This document shows positions 1 to 7,150 of a stretch of DNA of 11,604 nucleotides, piece by piece. Origin of the DNA: JAFGRR01 sp964563855 (GTDB lineage: Bacteria > Planctomycetota > Phycisphaerae > UBA1845 > Fen-1342); NCBI GenBank assembly GCA_964563855.1, contig CAZLYU010000077.1, positions 1 through 11,604 on the forward strand, read 5' to 3'. Under the pieces are notes generated by a model, which was not told the origin of the DNA, did no database searches, and saw only the letters and a program-made list of their open reading frames with translations. The position numbers were made by a program, and so were the translations under genes. Position 1 is the first letter of the stretch; each line of letters starts with the position of its first letter.

Positions 1-1
1 G

Positions 2-805
2 CTCGAACGCATCGGTCAGCGCGTCGAGCGCGGCGAGCGCGTGCTCGTGACGACGCTCACCAAACGCCTCGCGGAAGACTTGTCGAGCTATATCCATCAG
101 GCGGGCTACCGCGGCCGCTATCTGCACAGCGAGATCGACACGCTCGAACGTGTCGAGATTTTGCGCGAGCTGCGCAGCGGCAGCTTCGACGTGCTGGTCG
201 GCGTGAACCTGTTGCGCGAGGGGCTCGACCTGCCCGAGGTGTCGCTCGTCGCGATTCTCGACGCCGACAAAGAGGGCTTTCTGCGCAGCGCCACGTCGCT
301 GATTCAGATGATCGGCCGCTGCGCGCGTAACGTGAATGCGCTGGTCGTGCTCTACGCCGACAAGATCACGGCGGCGATGCGGCAGGCGATGGACGAGACC
401 GAGCGCCGTCGCAAGTTGCAGCTCGATTACAACGAGAAACACGGCATCACACCTGACACGGTGCGCAAAGCGATCCGCAGCAGCCTGATGACCGAAGTTG
501 CGGCGATGCGTCGCGTGCGCGAGGCCGTGCAGGCTGACGAGGCTGATTACGACCGCGATGAGTTGTTGGTCGAGCTCGAGAAAGAAATGCTGCAGGCCGC
601 AGAGGAACTCGATTTCGAGAAAGCCGCCGGCCTGCGCGATCACATCAAGAAGCTGAAGGAGTCGCCGGAGCTGCGTGTTGCGGCAGCCGAGGCGCGTCCG
701 AAGAGCAGCAACGGCTCAGGCAAAGGCAAGGGCAAGCGCGGGGGTAAAGACGGCGCCTGGCAGCCAAAGAATCAGAGCCGCCGTCCGACGAAGCGGAAGC
801 GGTAG
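2..805 (+). CDS. uvrB: UvrABC system protein B, C-terminal part (5' truncated)
   Basis: UvrB is the damage-verifying helicase-like subunit of nucleotide excision repair; it is loaded on DNA by UvrA and then recruits UvrC. Only the last 267 codons are present, out of about 660-700 in the family; the frame is open from base 2 and the true start lies outside the window. Visible are the second RecA-like domain with the near-invariant stretches VLVTTLTKRLAEDL, YLHSEIDTLERVEI, LLREGLDLPEVSLVAILDAD and helicase motif VI (SLIQMIGRCARN), the segment DETERRRKLQ..YNEKHGITP, and a C-terminal UVR motif at about 548-655 (LEKEMLQAAEELDFEKAAGLRDHI), which contacts UvrC. After the UVR motif comes a Lys/Arg/Gly-rich tail of about 40 residues, probably disordered. 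The next gene starts 150 bases downstream on the same strand. Confidence 0.97.
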   Translation, partial: LERIGQRVERGERVLVTTLTKRLAEDLSSYIHQAGYRGRYLHSEIDTLERVEILRELRSGSFDVLVGVNLLREGLDLPEVSLVAILDADKEGFLRSATSLIQMIGRCARNVNALVVLYADKITAAMRQAMDETERRRKLQLDYNEKHGITPDTVRKAIRSSLMTEVAAMRRVREAVQADEADYDRDELLVELEKEMLQAAEELDFEKAAGLRDHIKKLKESPELRVAAAEARPKSSNGSGKGKGKRGGKDGAWQPKNQSRRPTKRKR

Positions 806-843
806 CCTGGAGTGGGGGGATGTGCATCGAGGACCCGGCGCAT

Positions 844-922
844 GCTGCCCGTGGCAGGCGGCGCCGTTGCGCGTCAGGTTCGTTTCTGGGGCAGCGCGAT
901 GCGCATTTCGCGGCGCCGCTGC
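844..922 (+). other. GC-rich hairpins downstream of uvrB, possible weak terminator
   Basis: Two inverted repeats lie in the 150-base gap after the uvrB stop. The first has arms CTGCC (845-849) and GGCAG (853-857). The second has arms CGCGA (895-899) and TCGCG (908-912), flanked by GCAG (891-894) and CTGC (919-922). Neither is followed by a T tract, so an intrinsic terminator is not supported. They may be 3'-end structures or simply a by-product of high GC. Confidence 0.25.
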
Positions 923-940
923 TTGCGCGCCCGTGCTCGC

Positions 941-946
941 TATACT
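941..946 (+). promoter_or_regulatory. Possible -10 element for the MBL-fold hydrolase gene
   Basis: TATACT matches the sigma-70 -10 consensus at five of six positions and stands out in GC-rich surroundings. It lies only 9 bases before the ATG at 956, so transcription would begin about 0-4 bases before the start codon and give a leaderless or nearly leaderless mRNA. No good -35 element is visible at the right distance. Confidence 0.35.
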
Positions 947-955
947 GCGTCGACG

Positions 956-1714
956 ATGATTACTTTCTCACTCCAGTCCGGGTCGGCCGGCAACGCCATC
1001 TACGTCGAGGCTGGCGGGAAGCGTCTGCTGTTCGACGCCGGCATTAGCGGTAAGCAGGCTCGTCTGCGGCTGGCGTCGCACGGGGTTGATATCCGCCGCG
1101 TGCACGCGGTCATCCTTTCGCATGATCACATCGATCACTCGAAACACGCCGGCGTCTACGCCCGTCTCTTCGGCACGCCGCTCTACATGACCGCGCTCAC
1201 GCATGAGCGCGTCGCGCGGTTGATGGGCAAGGTGCGTGGCGTGACGAAGTTCGAGGCTGGCCGCGTGCTGGAGTTTGGCGCGGTGCGTGTGCACTCGTTT
1301 CGGACGCCGCATGACGCGGTCGATGGGCTCGCGTTCGTTGTCGAGCACGAGGGGCGTCGGTTGGGGGTGTTCACCGATCTGGGGCACGTGTTCCCCGAGT
1401 TGTGCGCTGCACTCGAGACGGTCGATGCCGCTTATCTCGAGAGCAACTATGACGACGACATGCTCGAAAACGGCCCGTATCCACGGTTGGTCAAAGATCG
1501 CATCCGCGGACCGCAGGGGCACATTTCCAATGTCGACGCCGCGGCGCTGCTGCAGCGCTGCCCAAAGCGGCTGCGCTGGGCGGCGCTGGCGCATCTGAGC
1601 GCGGAAAACAACGCGCCCGACGTGGCGCTCGCCACGGCCCGCGCCGCGCTCGACGATGACTATCAGCTTTGCGTCACGCCGCGCTACACGCCCTCGGATG
1701 TGCTGACGGTATGA
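956..1714 (+). CDS. MBL-fold metallohydrolase, YycJ/WalJ type
   Basis: This is a 252-residue metallo-beta-lactamase-fold hydrolase, close in length and motifs to the YycJ/WalJ (VicX-like) family. Family members are cytoplasmic and have been linked to DNA metabolism as nuclease-like enzymes; the substrate here is unknown. Metal ligands are visible in family order: H56-D-H58-I-D60-H61 (LSHDHIDHSKHAG), H119 (TPHDA), D141 (FTDLGH), H189 (GHISN) and H213 (LAHLSAENN). The N-terminus SLQSGSAGNAIYVE and the stretch ESNYDDDMLENGPYP are also typical. The ATG at 956 was chosen because the family sequence starts there; the frame stays open back to 812 but the added 48 residues are Arg-rich and have no family support. 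No Shine-Dalgarno precedes the start. The stop overlaps the next start as ATGA. No WalK/WalR-like two-component genes are beside it. Confidence 0.9.
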   Translation: MITFSLQSGSAGNAIYVEAGGKRLLFDAGISGKQARLRLASHGVDIRRVHAVILSHDHIDHSKHAGVYARLFGTPLYMTALTHERVARLMGKVRGVTKFEAGRVLEFGAVRVHSFRTPHDAVDGLAFVVEHEGRRLGVFTDLGHVFPELCAALETVDAAYLESNYDDDMLENGPYPRLVKDRIRGPQGHISNVDAAALLQRCPKRLRWAALAHLSAENNAPDVALATARAALDDDYQLCVTPRYTPSDVLTV

Positions 1715-2241
1715 GCGCAGCCGATCGCTCACAGCCCCGTTACGGCGCGAACGTCTTCGTAGCCTCTACGGCTTACGTCGGCGGCGACGTCACGCTCGAC
1801 GACGACGTGAGCGTGATGCACCACGTGACGATTCGTGGAGACGTCTCCGCCATCCGCATCGGCCCGCGCTGCAACGTGCAAGACGGCTCGGTGTTGCACA
1901 CCAAGACGGGCGTCGACATGGAGATTGGCGCTGAGGTCGGTATCGGCCACCGCGCGGTCGTGCACTGCCGGCGCGTTGGCGCGGGCAGCCTGATCGGCAT
2001 TGGCGCGATCGTGCTCGACGACGCGGAGATCGGCGCCGACTGCCTGATCGCCGCGGGGGCGCTTGTCACGCCGGGAACGAAGATCCCTGACGGAAAGGTC
2101 GTACTGGGGATGCCGGCCCGAGTGGCTCGCGACCTGACCGAGAAGGACCGCGAGTACATGCGCTTCGTCGTGCAGCGCTATCTGAACCTCGGGCGTCGTC
2201 ACGCCGCCGGGGAGTTTCCCAACATGCATCCCGCGTTGTAG
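1711..2241 (+). CDS. Gamma-carbonic-anhydrase-like hexapeptide-repeat protein
   Basis: This 176-residue protein belongs to the gamma-carbonic anhydrase/YrdA/PaaY group of left-handed beta-helix proteins, which form trimers with zinc bound between subunits. The three zinc-binding histidines are in their expected places: H63 (QDGSVLH), H80 (IGH) and H85 (RAVVH). R42 and D44 of the RGD motif and Q57-D58 of NVQDG are also conserved. Hexapeptide repeats run from about residue 14 to 135, followed by a C-terminal alpha helix (about 141-165). Family members include true CO2-hydrating enzymes, thioesterase-like PaaY and proteins of unknown activity, so carbonic anhydrase function is an inference. The start codon overlaps the stop of the hydrolase gene (ATGA), which implies translational coupling in a two-gene operon. 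Confidence 0.92.
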   Translation: MSAADRSQPRYGANVFVASTAYVGGDVTLDDDVSVMHHVTIRGDVSAIRIGPRCNVQDGSVLHTKTGVDMEIGAEVGIGHRAVVHCRRVGAGSLIGIGAIVLDDAEIGADCLIAAGALVTPGTKIPDGKVVLGMPARVARDLTEKDREYMRFVVQRYLNLGRRHAAGEFPNMHPAL

Positions 2242-2295
2242 GGCGTCTCACGGCTCGGGACGATGGGGCGTCGCTACCCGCGCGCGCAAAGCAAA

Positions 2296-2327
2296 GCGGA
2301 CGGCGTCACATGGGTGACGCCGCCCGC
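2296..2327 (-). terminator. Intrinsic terminator of the secreted protease gene
   Basis: Perfect 9-bp arms CGGCGTCAC (2301-2309) and GTGACGCCG (2314-2322) enclose a 4-base loop. After one A/C mismatch the stem extends by four more pairs (2296-2299 with 2324-2327). Read on the minus strand, the stem is followed directly by TTTGCTTTG (2295-2287), a moderately U-rich tail. It lies 33 bases after the protease stop. The same hairpin could also end transcription of the convergent plus-strand operon, but on that strand no T tract follows. Confidence 0.8.
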
Positions 2328-2360
2328 GGTCGAAGCCTGTGGCGCAACACTGTTGGCGGA

Positions 2361-4313
2361 TCAACCGCCGCCGTTAATGACCGCGGTCACGAAGCAGTCG
2401 ATGTCGGCCGCGTTCACGAGACCGCTGTCATCGCAGTCCGCGAGGCGGAAGTCGCAATCGGGGTACTGCGTGATGTACCCGGCGGTGTCGATGAGGGCGA
2501 GCACGAACGGATCGATGTCACCGGCGTTCACCAGCCCGTCGCAGTTCAAGTCGCCGGTGGCGAACGACGAGGTGACGTCGAGCGTAAGGGTGTACTCGTT
2601 GCGGGTGTCGGCATCGAGGAAAACGCGAACGTAGTAGGTGGTCGCCTGCGGACCGTTCTGCCAGGTAACGAACTCATTGTTGTTGTTCGACGTGCTCGAC
2701 GCCACGACATTGCCGCCGCACGCGGAGAGCACTTCGACATCAATGTCGCCGTTGAGGTGGAAGAACCCGAGATTGACGCTGGCGCCGGCGTTGGGAGCGA
2801 GCGTGACGGCGAACCAGTCGTCGTACACGCTCTTCACGATCATGTTCGTTTGCGTGCCGGCGGTAAGCGGCGCGGCGGCGGCACAGTCGCGGTTGCCGTC
2901 AAATACATCGTCTGAGCCGGCTGACAGGAAGCTCGACCCGACGGTGAAGAAACGTGAGAACTTTCCATAACCGCTCGGTCCGACCGGGTTGGTGGTGCAA
3001 GTGGCGCCCTGCGGATGGTGCGATGCGACGCCGATCAGCATCTTGTCGCCGGACCCGCCGTCGAGATACAGTCCAGACACCGACGTGCCGCCCTCGATCG
3101 TGCCGCTGTACCAACTGACGTGGAAGAAGTCGGACGGGTCGAAGGCGTGCTGCTGCGCCGAACCGCGCGAGAACTTCTTCCGTGCGCCGTCCGGGTGATG
3201 AATCGTCGCGACCAGCGTTCCGTTCGGCAGCGAGTTCGCGCGCAACCAACCCGCCCACGTCAGCCCGCTGGGCAGCGCTCCGTCGACCATCAGGAGCGAG
3301 ATGTCGGAGCCGCCGAACGGCGTCGACGGATTGAGCTCCGGCTCGGGCGTGGCGACCAGGAACGTGCTGCCGAAGGAAGACACGGTGCCGGTGTTGGGCC
3401 CGTCGCAGGAGCTGGTCTGGAAGAACCACACGAACTCGGTGCCGGCCGCCTGCGACTGGTTGTCGACGCAGTGCGTGGCGGTGAGCACGTACGGCGTCAG
3501 GTCGTTTTCCTGCGTCGCAAGAAGCGTTCCGCTGCAGGTCGTGGTGAATGTTCCGATCGGAATGATCAGGCGGGCGGTCGCATTGTGCAGCGGCTGCCAT
3601 TCCGGATAGCACATGACATCGTTGTGGCAGTTGCCGAGCTTGTCGGGGCCGCCTTTGTCGTCCGCGAAGATATCGCGATAGAAGTATGCAGCGTCCGCGA
3701 TTTCGAAGCTGCCGACATCGGCGCCGGCCGGCGTGATCAGTTCGAGTCGCACGACTTCGCCGGCCGTGTAGCCGGTCCAGAAGTCGCCGCTGCCGTTGGG
3801 ACCCTGCTCCATGAAGGGACCTTGGGCGCGCTCGGGCGCGTCGGCGGGGTAGACCCACAGCTCCGCCCCATGTGGGAGGTTCATGTTGGTGATGTAGAGG
3901 CGCGTTCCGTAGGCGCCGGGCACATGCACCTCGCCTTGCCAGAGCGTGGCGCCGTTGGCCGTCTCGGTTGCTTCCGCCGCGTCGGTGAACACGGGAGCAC
4001 GCAGCGACTGGTGCGTCGCGACGCGCGGCGTGGTGCGGTCGCTGACGAGGTCTTCCGCCAAGAGCTGAGCGACGTTTGGCGCGTCGACGATCATGAACGC
4101 GCGCTGCGATCCGGCGATCGCGGCGACGTCGGGTGATGCTTGCAAGGTCGGCGGTAGCGTCACTTGGTTGCTCGATGCGTCTGTGGCGGTGGCAATCATC
4201 CGCGCGAAGTCGGCATCGCGGTCGATGGTCGTCGCCGCTTCACCAAGATTCGCCACGGCGGGAGCCGCCAGAATGGCGGTTAAGCCCATTGGAATAAAAT
4301 ACTTACGATGCAC
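2361..4313 (-). CDS. Secreted trypsin-like serine protease with PPC domain and dockerin-like tail
   Basis: A 650-residue exported protein, resembling lysyl-endopeptidase-type bacterial trypsin-like proteases in its domain order. Residues 1-21 form a Sec signal peptide (HRK, hydrophobic core, likely cleavage after AVA). Residues about 25-225 are a pro/N-terminal region. The protease domain covers about 226-465. The likely triad is H281 (TATHCV), D337 (GGSDISLL) and S411 (EGGTSVSG); C260 and C282 are placed for the usual disulfide around the His loop. The Ser loop reads GTSVSG where GSSGSP or GDSGGP is usual, so the Gly after the nucleophile is replaced by Val. Residues about 490-580 form a PPC (bacterial pre-peptidase C-terminal) domain. 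Residues 587-649 hold two Ca-binding EF-hand/dockerin-like loops (DLNCDGLVNAGDID, DCDDSGLVNAADID) with four Cys. The start is GTG, chosen for its Shine-Dalgarno. Transcribed alone; cleavage specificity is not predictable from what I see. Confidence 0.88.
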   Translation of the reverse strand: MHRKYFIPMGLTAILAAPAVANLGEAATTIDRDADFARMIATATDASSNQVTLPPTLQASPDVAAIAGSQRAFMIVDAPNVAQLLAEDLVSDRTTPRVATHQSLRAPVFTDAAEATETANGATLWQGEVHVPGAYGTRLYITNMNLPHGAELWVYPADAPERAQGPFMEQGPNGSGDFWTGYTAGEVVRLELITPAGADVGSFEIADAAYFYRDIFADDKGGPDKLGNCHNDVMCYPEWQPLHNATARLIIPIGTFTTTCSGTLLATQENDLTPYVLTATHCVDNQSQAAGTEFVWFFQTSSCDGPNTGTVSSFGSTFLVATPEPELNPSTPFGGSDISLLMVDGALPSGLTWAGWLRANSLPNGTLVATIHHPDGARKKFSRGSAQQHAFDPSDFFHVSWYSGTIEGGTSVSGLYLDGGSGDKMLIGVASHHPQGATCTTNPVGPSGYGKFSRFFTVGSSFLSAGSDDVFDGNRDCAAAAPLTAGTQTNMIVKSVYDDWFAVTLAPNAGASVNLGFFHLNGDIDVEVLSACGGNVVASSTSNNNNEFVTWQNGPQATTYYVRVFLDADTRNEYTLTLDVTSSFATGDLNCDGLVNAGDIDPFVLALIDTAGYITQYPDCDFRLADCDDSGLVNAADIDCFVTAVINGGG

Positions 4314-4318
4314 GTTGG

Positions 4319-4323
4319 CCTCC
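4319..4323 (-). promoter_or_regulatory. Ribosome binding site deciding the GTG start of the protease
   Basis: Minus-strand GGAGG ends 5 bases before the GTG at 4313-4311. It supports this GTG over the in-frame ATG eight codons later, and it preserves the positively charged n-region of the signal peptide. Confidence 0.8.
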
Positions 4324-4350
4324 GTTACCGCGCTAGGCGTGGGCTCGCGT

Positions 4351-4388
4351 TGAGAATTCGACTCTCAGTTTTCCGCGTCGTAAGACGC
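4351..4388 (-). other. Two small hairpins in the protease 5' UTR
   Basis: The predicted leader of about 80 bases contains two inverted repeats. GCGTC (4375-4379) pairs with GACGC (4384-4388) around a 4-base loop, close to the predicted mRNA 5' end. TGAGA (4351-4355) pairs with TCTCA (4363-4367) around a 7-base loop. Neither masks the Shine-Dalgarno. They may affect mRNA stability; no known riboswitch class is recognised. Confidence 0.35.
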
Positions 4389-4399
4389 TCGGCTCGCGA

Positions 4400-4427
4400 A
4401 TTATACCAGGCGCGTCAGGCCGTCAGA
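4400..4427 (-). promoter_or_regulatory. Sigma-70-type extended -10 promoter of the protease gene
   Basis: On the minus strand a perfect TATAAT (4405-4400) is preceded by TGG (4408-4406), giving the extended -10 form TGnTATAAT. A TGAC-containing -35-like element (CTGACG, 4426-4421, spacing 15; or TCTGAC, 4427-4422, spacing 16) lies upstream. Transcription should start near 4393, leaving a leader of about 80 bases. It is the strongest promoter-like sequence I find in the window. Confidence 0.75.
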
Positions 4428-4512
4428 AGTAAAACCTGCTTGACCGGCTGCACGCGTCCCCGACCGCCGATGCTATTGGCCGGGTCCGGCTGTTGTGATG
4501 TCTTGCCGCGGA

Positions 4513-4559
4513 TATAAATCGGGCTCCCACGGGTTGTATCGGGCAAGGGCTGGTACACT
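4513..4559 (+). promoter_or_regulatory. Candidate rmuC promoter region
   Basis: Two -10-like hexamers lie upstream of rmuC: TATAAA at 4513-4518 and TACACT at 4554-4559. The second is preceded by TGG (4551-4553), an extended -10 arrangement, with TTGTAT (4534-4539) upstream at a short 14-base spacing. The region is shared with the divergent protease promoter about 100 bases away. Which hexamer is used cannot be decided from sequence. Confidence 0.35.
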
Positions 4560-4585
4560 ACAGGTTGGGTTACGTTGTGCTTGCC

Positions 4586-4590
4586 GAGGG
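4586..4590 (+). promoter_or_regulatory. Ribosome binding site deciding the rmuC start
   Basis: GAGGG lies 4 bases before the ATG at 4595. This favours that ATG over the in-frame TTG at 4565, which has no Shine-Dalgarno and would put ten extra residues before the membrane segment. Confidence 0.65.
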
Positions 4591-4594
4591 CAGT

Positions 4595-5806
4595 ATGGTG
4601 GCGGCTTTGGGGTGGTTTCTTCTGGGGCTGACGTGCGGCGGCGCGCTCGCGGTTGCGATCTCGTACGTCGCGCGGCGACGCGGGGCACATGAGCGCGAAG
4701 CCTTTGCGACGCAGTTGCAGGCGCAATTGGTTGACCATCTGGCGCGGACGCAGGCTGAGCTTCAGTCGCAAGTTGCTCAGGTGTCGCGCGATGCGCTCAG
4801 CGCCAACACGCGCGATTTCCTGCAACTCGCGGAATCGCAATTGAGCCAGCAATCCGCTCGCGGCGCGGGTTTGTTAGAAGAGAAGCGGCAGCTCATCGAC
4901 AACCAGTTGCAGCACCTGGCGACGCGTGTCGGCGAGTTGCAGACGCTGGTGCAGTCGACCGAGCTGAAACGCCGCGAGCAACACGGCGCGCTCGACTCGC
5001 AGCTCAACAATGCCGCCGGCGTGATCAGTCGACTGCAGAACACGACCGAACAGTTGCGCCAGGCGCTCGCGAATCCGCAACGTCGCGGCGCGTGGGGCGA
5101 ACGCATCGCGGAAGACGTGCTGCGTCTCGCGGGTCTCGTTGAAGGGGTCAGCTATTGGCGGCAGGCGGTCGACCCGGACGGACGCAAGCCGGACTTCACG
5201 TTCCCGCTGCCCAACGAGCGCGTCGTGCACATGGACGTGAAGTTTCCGCTGGCCAACTACCTGCGACTGCTCGACGCCCCCGACGCCGGTCAGCGCGCGG
5301 GGCATCAGCAGGCGTTCTTGAAAGACGTGCGGGAACGCATTCGTGAAGTGCGACAGCGCAACTACATTGATCCGGAGAGCGGAACGCTCGACTGTGTGCT
5401 GGTCTTCATTCCGAATGAGCAGATTTACGGCTTTATTCACGAGCACGACCCGACATTGCTCGACGATGCGCTCCGCAGCCACGTCGTGCTCTGCTCGCCA
5501 CTCACGCTCTATGCAGTGCTGGCGGTGATGCGGCAGACCGCCGATGCGTGGCGGCTGCAGCAGGCCTCGCATGAGATTCTGGAGTTGCTGGCCGCGTTTC
5601 AGAAGCAGTGGGAGATGTTCAGCGGCACGCTCGACAAGCTGGGCAAGCATCTCGACGGGGCCGCCAATGCGTACCAAGACCTGATGGGTGTACGCAGTCG
5701 GCAGTTGCAGCGTCAACTCGATCGCATCGATGCGTTGCGGTCGCGCGACGCCGACCGCGATACGCCGCTGGTTCGAGCGAACGGGGTGCACGGCGGCGCG
5801 AATTGA
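4595..5806 (+). CDS. rmuC: RmuC family DNA recombination-associated protein
   Basis: RmuC family proteins (403 residues here) are membrane-anchored, have a predicted restriction-endonuclease-like fold, and limit inversions at short inverted repeats in E. coli; the biochemical activity is not settled. The N-terminal segment 3-26 is a transmembrane helix, followed by Arg residues that suit a cytoplasmic body. Residues about 30-158 are Gln/Leu/Arg-rich with coiled-coil character. The RmuC domain follows: GAWGE (165-169), the PD...DxK-like motif (P199-D200 and D214-V-K216 in HMDVKFPL), NYIDPESGTLDCVLVFIPNE (256-275), and SPLTLYAVLAVMRQ (301-314), with a C-terminal helical part (about 317-382). 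The start was chosen by the Shine-Dalgarno at 4586. The downstream MBOAT gene begins 33 bases after the stop on the same strand, so co-transcription is likely without implying a shared function. Confidence 0.93.
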   Translation: MVAALGWFLLGLTCGGALAVAISYVARRRGAHEREAFATQLQAQLVDHLARTQAELQSQVAQVSRDALSANTRDFLQLAESQLSQQSARGAGLLEEKRQLIDNQLQHLATRVGELQTLVQSTELKRREQHGALDSQLNNAAGVISRLQNTTEQLRQALANPQRRGAWGERIAEDVLRLAGLVEGVSYWRQAVDPDGRKPDFTFPLPNERVVHMDVKFPLANYLRLLDAPDAGQRAGHQQAFLKDVRERIREVRQRNYIDPESGTLDCVLVFIPNEQIYGFIHEHDPTLLDDALRSHVVLCSPLTLYAVLAVMRQTADAWRLQQASHEILELLAAFQKQWEMFSGTLDKLGKHLDGAANAYQDLMGVRSRQLQRQLDRIDALRSRDADRDTPLVRANGVHGGAN

Positions 5807-5839
5807 CGCCGGCCGGGTTGCACGTTCATCTGTCGCTGC

Positions 5840-7150
5840 ATGCTCGCCGACGCGCTGCCCCTGCCGCCTGCCACGCCGGAACTGCTCCGCACGACCGCGT
5901 TGCCGGCGCTCGCGATGTTGGCGGCGCTTCCGTTGTGGTGGCTAATTCCGGCACGAGGGGCGCGGACTTTTTTTCAGGTCAGCGGTGGGTTTTTTGTTCT
6001 GACGATCGGGCAGGCGCAGGGACCGGCGCTGCTCGCGGGGGTGCTGGCGGTCGGTCTGTTCACTCACCGTTATGCTGATTTCGCCGCGGCGCAGCCCCAC
6101 AGTCCGATGCGATTTCGCTTCGGTCTGGCGGCGCTTCACGCGCTGTATCTGAGTGTGTTCCTGTTGCCGGCGCCGGCGGCGTTTGTCGCGGCGTATCCGT
6201 ATCAGCCGGCGGCGGCGGCGCCGATCTTCGTTCTGTTCAGCGGTGTGGCCGGCACGTTCATGCGCTGCACGGCGTACTACTTCGATCGCTGTCGCGACCC
6301 GCTGAACCGTGTCGGCCTATCTGACTTCTACGCCTACTTGCTGTACTTCCCGCAGTTTCGACACGGACCGATCGAACGCTGTCGACCCTTCGTGGAGCAG
6401 TTGCGAAACGCCCGCACGGGTTGGAACCGCGACCACGTGAAGCACGGACTGCGGCGCATTGCGTTCGGGTTGAGCCTTTTGCTGGGCGTCGGTTTGGTCG
6501 CCGGGGTTGTGCATCAGGTGCGGGGGCCGTTGCAGTTGTCCGACATTGATCCACGGAACTGGTCATGGGGCGAGCTGCTGCTGGTCATTCACGGCGTGCC
6601 AGCGGTGTTGTACGTCGTCGGCGTTGCGTATGCCGAAGTGCAATTGGGGGTGTCGCGCGTCTTCGGCGTCGTCGGGTCTGAGAACTTTTACTACACGTTT
6701 CTCGCGCGCGGACCGCGCGAGTTCTGGCAGCGGTGGAACATCACGTTCGCCCACTGGTTGCGCGACTATGCGTTCTATCCGCTCGGCGGTCGGCGTCGGC
6801 GCTACATCGCCATCACGCTGACATTCGTGTACTGCGGTCTCTTGCATGGTCCCCAATGGCGCTGCTTCGTGTGGGGGCTGTACATCGGGATGACGATGGC
6901 GTGCGCGCTCCTGGTCAGCGAGTCGTGGTCGCGCTGGACCCGCAAGCGTCGCCGGGCGCGGCGCGGCATCGCGGATGGGGCGCGCGGGTCCGCGACGCCG
7001 CGCTGGGTGCTGCTGATACGTGACAACCTGCAGCGGTTGCTGACGTGGCATTGGCTCGGCTGGAGCGTCGTGATTTTGATGGACGATCAGACATCCGGCT
7101 GGATGGTCGCGCGCCGGGCGCTGCAACTCATCGGGCTCGTTGAGGAGTGA
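5840..7150 (+). CDS. Membrane-bound O-acyltransferase (MBOAT) family protein
   Basis: A 436-residue polytopic membrane protein of the MBOAT superfamily, nearest in motif style to bacterial AlgI/DltB-type acyltransferases, which move acyl groups across the membrane to cell-surface polymers. Family motifs are visible in order: YLLYFPQFRHGPIERCRPF (167-184), NFYYTFLARGPREFWQRWNITFAHWLRDYAFYPLGG split as 282-300 and 301-317, and CGLLHGPQWRCFVWGLYIG (332-350) with the putative catalytic H336. Hydrophobic segments lie at about 18-37, 46-73, 95-118, 125-145, 205-226, 245-268 and 325-360; an Arg-rich loop occupies 366-385. The ATG at 5840 has no clear Shine-Dalgarno and lies 33 bases after rmuC. No SGNH/AlgJ-like partner or alginate/teichoate gene is in the window, so the acylated substrate is unknown. 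Confidence 0.9.
   Translation: MLADALPLPPATPELLRTTALPALAMLAALPLWWLIPARGARTFFQVSGGFFVLTIGQAQGPALLAGVLAVGLFTHRYADFAAAQPHSPMRFRFGLAALHALYLSVFLLPAPAAFVAAYPYQPAAAAPIFVLFSGVAGTFMRCTAYYFDRCRDPLNRVGLSDFYAYLLYFPQFRHGPIERCRPFVEQLRNARTGWNRDHVKHGLRRIAFGLSLLLGVGLVAGVVHQVRGPLQLSDIDPRNWSWGELLLVIHGVPAVLYVVGVAYAEVQLGVSRVFGVVGSENFYYTFLARGPREFWQRWNITFAHWLRDYAFYPLGGRRRRYIAITLTFVYCGLLHGPQWRCFVWGLYIGMTMACALLVSESWSRWTRKRRRARRGIADGARGSATPRWVLLIRDNLQRLLTWHWLGWSVVILMDDQTSGWMVARRALQLIGLVEE

Noticed and set aside
812..955. Longer N-terminus of the MBL-fold hydrolase starting at 812
   Set aside because: The extra 48 residues are Arg/Ala-rich, unlike the family, and the stretch contains hairpins and a -10-like element; the ATG at 956 starts exactly where the family does.
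968..1732. 254-codon open frame on the minus strand
   Set aside because: Shadow of the MBL-fold hydrolase, which has a complete set of metal ligands on the plus strand.
3015..4136. 373-codon open frame on the plus strand opposite the protease
   Set aside because: The opposite strand has signal peptide, triad, PPC and dockerin motifs plus promoter and terminator; this frame is Arg/Val/Gly/Ala-rich with no family motif, as expected for an antisense shadow in GC-rich DNA.
4874..5791. 305-codon open frame on the minus strand
   Set aside because: Shadow of rmuC; no motifs and Arg/Val/Gln-rich.
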